Assembly (NCBI RefSeq): GCF_041080655.1
Contig: NZ_CP163525.1
Coordinates: forward strand, 3,410,001-3,474,000
Length of the DNA: 64,000 bases
DNA from: Streptomyces sp. CG4
Lineage (GTDB): Bacteria > Actinomycetota > Actinomycetes > Streptomycetales > Streptomycetaceae
Direction: 5' to 3'
The notes beneath the pieces are model-generated. The model was not told the DNA's origin. It saw nothing but the letters and a program-made list of their open reading frames with translations, and ran no database searches. This document shows positions 61,071-64,000 of the stretch, one piece after another. The position numbers and the translations under genes were made by a program. Each line of letters starts with the position of its first letter. Within the stretch, counting starts at the first letter, position 1.

Positions 61071-61256
61071 TCGTCCCATCCTGCCGCACCCCACCGACAT
61101 CGCGGCGCGGATCGCGAGGTACGGCCCCCTCGCCCCGGGACGGCGCTTCCGGCAGACTGTGCGCCCGCGCATCCGCACCCTGATGCCCGCGTGGGTCGGT
61201 GGGGCATGCCACCATCGTGCGGGCGGTGACTGGTGATACGAGACCAAGAAGAGACC

Positions 61257-64000
61257 ATGAAGCAGCAGGGCGTGCACCCCGAGGGCGGGGCGGGCAGCCC
61301 TGACGCCCCAGCGCGTCCCGGCACCGCCGGCGGCACGGGCTCCCGCCGCGACGACACGCGGCGGGAGGGCGCCGACCCGCGCGAGCACGACCGTGCGGGA
61401 AACACCGGCACCCCCGGGCACAACGGCGCCGAGGACGCCGGCACGCCCAGGAACAGCGGCACGGAGAACACCGGCACGTCCAAGAACACCGGCACGTCCA
61501 AGAACAGCGGCACGGAGAACACCGGCACGTCCGAAGACGGCGGCACGCGCGCGCGTGAGAACCATCACCACGAGACCGAGGGGGCGCACGTCCCGGAGAA
61601 CACACCCCCCGACCACGGTCCGGGCGCAGACGACGATCCGCGCGCCGAGGCCGTGGAGGGCGACGAACCGCTGCTCCCCGCGCGCGTGCACCGCCCCTCC
61701 GACCTCATGCGGCTGCTGGTGGGCCTGCTCGCCATCGTGGTGCTGCTCGCGATCGCCGCGTTCGCGCACGGCACCACCTCGGGCCTCGAACAGGACATCA
61801 ACAAGGGCACCGGGCAGGCCCCCGACCTGCTGATCAAGATCGCGGGACTGGCGTCCAGCATCGCGATCCTGCTGGTACCGGTCGCCTTCGCGATCGAGCG
61901 GCTGATCAAACGGGACGGGCTGCGCATCGCCGACGGCGTCCTCGCGGCCGTCCTCGCCCACGGAGTGACCCTGGCGACCGACCTGTGGGTCGCGCGGGCC
62001 GCACCGGACTCGATCCAGCAGGCGCTCACCCAGCCCTCGCCGGGCGACATCCACGTCCTGACCGACCCCGTGCACGGCTATCTGGCCCCCGTCATCGCCT
62101 ACATGACGGCCGTCGGCATGTCCCGCAGACCCCGATGGCGCGCGGTGCTGTGGATGGTGCTGCTGCTCGACGCGTTCTCGATGCTGGTCACGGGCTACAC
62201 GACCCCGTTCTCGATCATCCTGACGGTGCTGATCGGCTGGACCATCGCCTACGGCACGCTGTACGCGGTCGGCTCCCCCAACATCCGCCCCACCGGACAG
62301 ACCCTGATGGCGGGCCTGCGACACGTCGGCTTCCACCCCGTCAGCGCGGCCCGCGAGGAGGCCGTGGAGTCGGAGAACGGCGACCGGGGCCGGCGCTATT
62401 TCGTCACCCTGGAGGACGGCCCGCCGCTGGACGTCACGGTCGTGGACCGGGAACAGCAGGCCCAGGGCTTCTTCTACCGCGCGTGGCGCAATCTCACCCT
62501 GCGCGGCTTCGCCACCCGCTCCAGCCTGCAGTCGCTGCGCCAGGCCCTGGAGCAGGAGGCGCTGCTGGCGTACGCGGCGATCGCGGCCGGAGCCAACGCG
62601 CCCAAGCTGATCGCCACCTCCGAACTGGGCCCGGATGCCGTGATGCTCGTCTACGAGCACTCCGGCGGGCGCACGCTGGACTCGCTGGCCGACGCGGAGA
62701 TCACCGACGAGCTGCTGCGCAACACCTGGCACCAGGTGCAGGCGCTGCAGTCGCGGCGCATCGCGCACCGCCGGCTCGCGGGTGACGCGATTCTGGTGGA
62801 TCGTTCCGGCAGGGTGATCCTCACCGAGCTGCGCGGCGGCGAGATCGCGGCCGGCGAGCTGCTGCTGCGCATGGACGTGGCGCAGCTGGTCACGACGCTG
62901 GGTCTGCGGGTGGGCGCCGAACGGGCCGTGGCCTCGGCGGTCGGCGTGCTCGGCCCCGACGCCGTCGCCGACTGTCTGCCAATGCTCCAGCCGATCGCGC
63001 TGACGCGCTCCACGCGCGCGACGCTGCGCCGACTGGCCCGCGAACGCTCCCAGCGCGAGCGGGAAGCGGTCCTCGACGCGTCCCGGCAGGCCAAGCAGGC
63101 CCGTCTGGAGGAGGCCGCCGAGACCAGCGGGCCCACCACCCTTGAGGAGCCCGGCAAGAAGCTGGAAAAGCCCGACAAGAAGACGGTCCGCGCCGAGCAG
63201 CGGGCCGAGCGGCGGGCCATCGACGAAGCCCTCGAAGAGGCCCGCGAGGAGGATCTGCTCACCCAGATCCGGCACGAGGTGCTGCGGATCAGGCCGCAGG
63301 CCCCCGTGGAGCCGGCCCGGCTGGAGCGGGTGCGGCCGCGCACCCTCATCAGCTTCATCGCGGGTGCGATCGGCGCGTACTACCTGCTGACGCAGCTCAC
63401 CCACATCCAGTTCGGCACGCTGTTCGCGCAGGCCCAATGGGGCTGGGTGTGCGCCGCGGTGGCGTTCTCCGCGCTCAGCTATGTCGCCGCGGCGATGGCA
63501 CTGCTGGGATTCGTGCCGGAGCGGGTGCCGTTCCTGCGGACCGTGGCCGCCCAGGTCGCCGGGTCCTTCGTGAAGATCGTGGCGCCTGCCGCGGTCGGCG
63601 GTGTCGCCCTCAACACACGCTTCCTGCAGCGCGCCGGCGTGCGCGCCGGGCTCGCGGTGGCGAGCGTCGGCGCGTCGCAGTTGTTCGGGCTCGGCTGCCA
63701 CATCCTGATGCTGCTGTCCTTCGGCTATCTGACCGGTACCGAGAAGACGCCCTCGCTGTCGCCGTCCCGTACGGTCATCGCCGGTCTGCTGACGGTGGCG
63801 GTGCTGGTGCTCGTGGTGACCTCGGTGCCGTTCCTGCGGAAATTCGTCGTCACGCGCGTGCGGTCGCTGTTCGCCGGTGTCGTACCGCGCATGCTCGACG
63901 TGCTGCAGCGGCCGCAGAAGCTCGTCACCGGCATCGGCGGCATGCTCCTGCTGACGGCCTGCTTCGTGATGTGCCTGGACGCCTCCGTCCGGGCGTTCGG
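61257..64000 (+). CDS. Large membrane protein with kinase-like and UPF0104/LPG-synthase TM regions, 3' partial
   Basis: The frame runs from ATG 61257 beyond the window edge (914 codons seen). Residues 1-145 are disordered, with NTGTSK/NSGTE repeats. Then come about six helices (LMRLLVGLLAIVVLLAIAAF and others). A kinase-like region follows (AHRRLAGDAILVDRSGRVILTELRGG) where HRD and DFG motifs are replaced, so it is probably a pseudokinase. Then there is a charged, Glu/Arg-rich coiled-coil-like stretch, and finally the lysylphosphatidylglycerol-synthase-like TM domain (UPF0104). The role may be lipid or glycan translocation; this is inference. Shine-Dalgarno AAGAGA is close to the start. Confidence 0.88.
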   Translation, partial: MKQQGVHPEGGAGSPDAPARPGTAGGTGSRRDDTRREGADPREHDRAGNTGTPGHNGAEDAGTPRNSGTENTGTSKNTGTSKNSGTENTGTSEDGGTRARENHHHETEGAHVPENTPPDHGPGADDDPRAEAVEGDEPLLPARVHRPSDLMRLLVGLLAIVVLLAIAAFAHGTTSGLEQDINKGTGQAPDLLIKIAGLASSIAILLVPVAFAIERLIKRDGLRIADGVLAAVLAHGVTLATDLWVARAAPDSIQQALTQPSPGDIHVLTDPVHGYLAPVIAYMTAVGMSRRPRWRAVLWMVLLLDAFSMLVTGYTTPFSIILTVLIGWTIAYGTLYAVGSPNIRPTGQTLMAGLRHVGFHPVSAAREEAVESENGDRGRRYFVTLEDGPPLDVTVVDREQQAQGFFYRAWRNLTLRGFATRSSLQSLRQALEQEALLAYAAIAAGANAPKLIATSELGPDAVMLVYEHSGGRTLDSLADAEITDELLRNTWHQVQALQSRRIAHRRLAGDAILVDRSGRVILTELRGGEIAAGELLLRMDVAQLVTTLGLRVGAERAVASAVGVLGPDAVADCLPMLQPIALTRSTRATLRRLARERSQREREAVLDASRQAKQARLEEAAETSGPTTLEEPGKKLEKPDKKTVRAEQRAERRAIDEALEEAREEDLLTQIRHEVLRIRPQAPVEPARLERVRPRTLISFIAGAIGAYYLLTQLTHIQFGTLFAQAQWGWVCAAVAFSALSYVAAAMALLGFVPERVPFLRTVAAQVAGSFVKIVAPAAVGGVALNTRFLQRAGVRAGLAVASVGASQLFGLGCHILMLLSFGYLTGTEKTPSLSPSRTVIAGLLTVAVLVLVVTSVPFLRKFVVTRVRSLFAGVVPRMLDVLQRPQKLVTGIGGMLLLTACFVMCLDASVRAF
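61452..61532 (+). repeat. Short tandem repeats in the N-terminal coding region
   Basis: Units of 15 and 18 bases encode NSGTE, NTGTSK, NTGTSK, NSGTE, NTGTSE in order. The region is in a predicted disordered segment and could vary in copy number. Confidence 0.8.

Overview
The window looks like a chromosomal segment of a Streptomyces species. G+C is very high, many starts are GTG, and stop/start overlaps of the ATGA or GTGA type are frequent. Gene order matches, as far as I remember it, the Streptomyces coelicolor stretch from nrdAB and epi-isozizaene synthase through sigR-rsrA, aroA, hisN and wblC to the AdnAB helicase-nuclease. I see no insertion sequence, prophage or CRISPR array. Nearly everything is housekeeping, stress-response or secondary-metabolism DNA.

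Layout. 0-3.4 kb: class Ia ribonucleotide reductase (nrdA cut by the window edge, nrdB). 3.5-5.9 kb: albaflavenone pair (epi-isozizaene synthase and CYP170A1-type P450), translationally coupled. 6.2-10.6 kb: peptide deformylase, a TPR protein, and an intact plus a degenerate HD-GYP membrane protein. 10.7-12.0 kb: the redox switch sigR-rsrA with a sigma-R promoter, a longer sigma-R' isoform and a non-canonical GTC start. 12.0-17.1 kb: hydrolase, SRAP protein, M50-like protease, aroA, rsgA and a Gdx-type SMR exporter. 17.1-23.3 kb: peptide-type ABC importer and a TetR regulator. 23.4-27.1 kb: hisN, a CBS protein, and catalase/CatR with a shared operator. 27.1-29.5 kb: two initiator tRNAs flanking a Sel1/TPR protein. 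29.5-42.6 kb: UPF0182 protein, PDZ/Lon-like protease, a 57-residue membrane protein, moaE, SDR, zincin, Nudix, and a TerD/AIM24 operon. 43-52 kb: ThiF-like/ABC1-kinase pair, wblC with its attenuated leader, uvrD2, mycoredoxin, nudC, M20 peptidase. 53-61 kb: adnB, adnA and an alkyltransferase-like protein. 61.3 kb to the end: a large membrane protein cut by the edge.

How the genes work together. Thiol stress is the strongest theme. Sigma-R and its zinc anti-sigma RsrA sit here, and a perfect sigma-R promoter also precedes the mycoredoxin gene. Peroxide defence is separate (katA/catR). Ribosome stress converges on wblC: a promoter with the WblC/WhiB7 layout, a long upstream ORF and an intrinsic attenuator precede it, and its last codon overlaps the start of a small basic protein of unknown function. 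DNA repair is dense (uvrD2, adnAB, ATL, SRAP). The order UPF0182, PDZ protease, zincin, ThiF-like, ABC1 kinase, whiB7, uvrD2, mycoredoxin, nudC, adnAB, ATL resembles M. tuberculosis Rv3193c-Rv3204 as I recall it, which suggests old selection on this neighbourhood.

The best candidates for under-described biology are the ThiF-like/ABC1-kinase pair, whose N-terminus resembles a RiPP leader-binding module; the wblC-coupled small protein; the degenerate HD-GYP partner; the three-paralogue AIM24 operon; and the nested-hairpin leader of the Gdx exporter.
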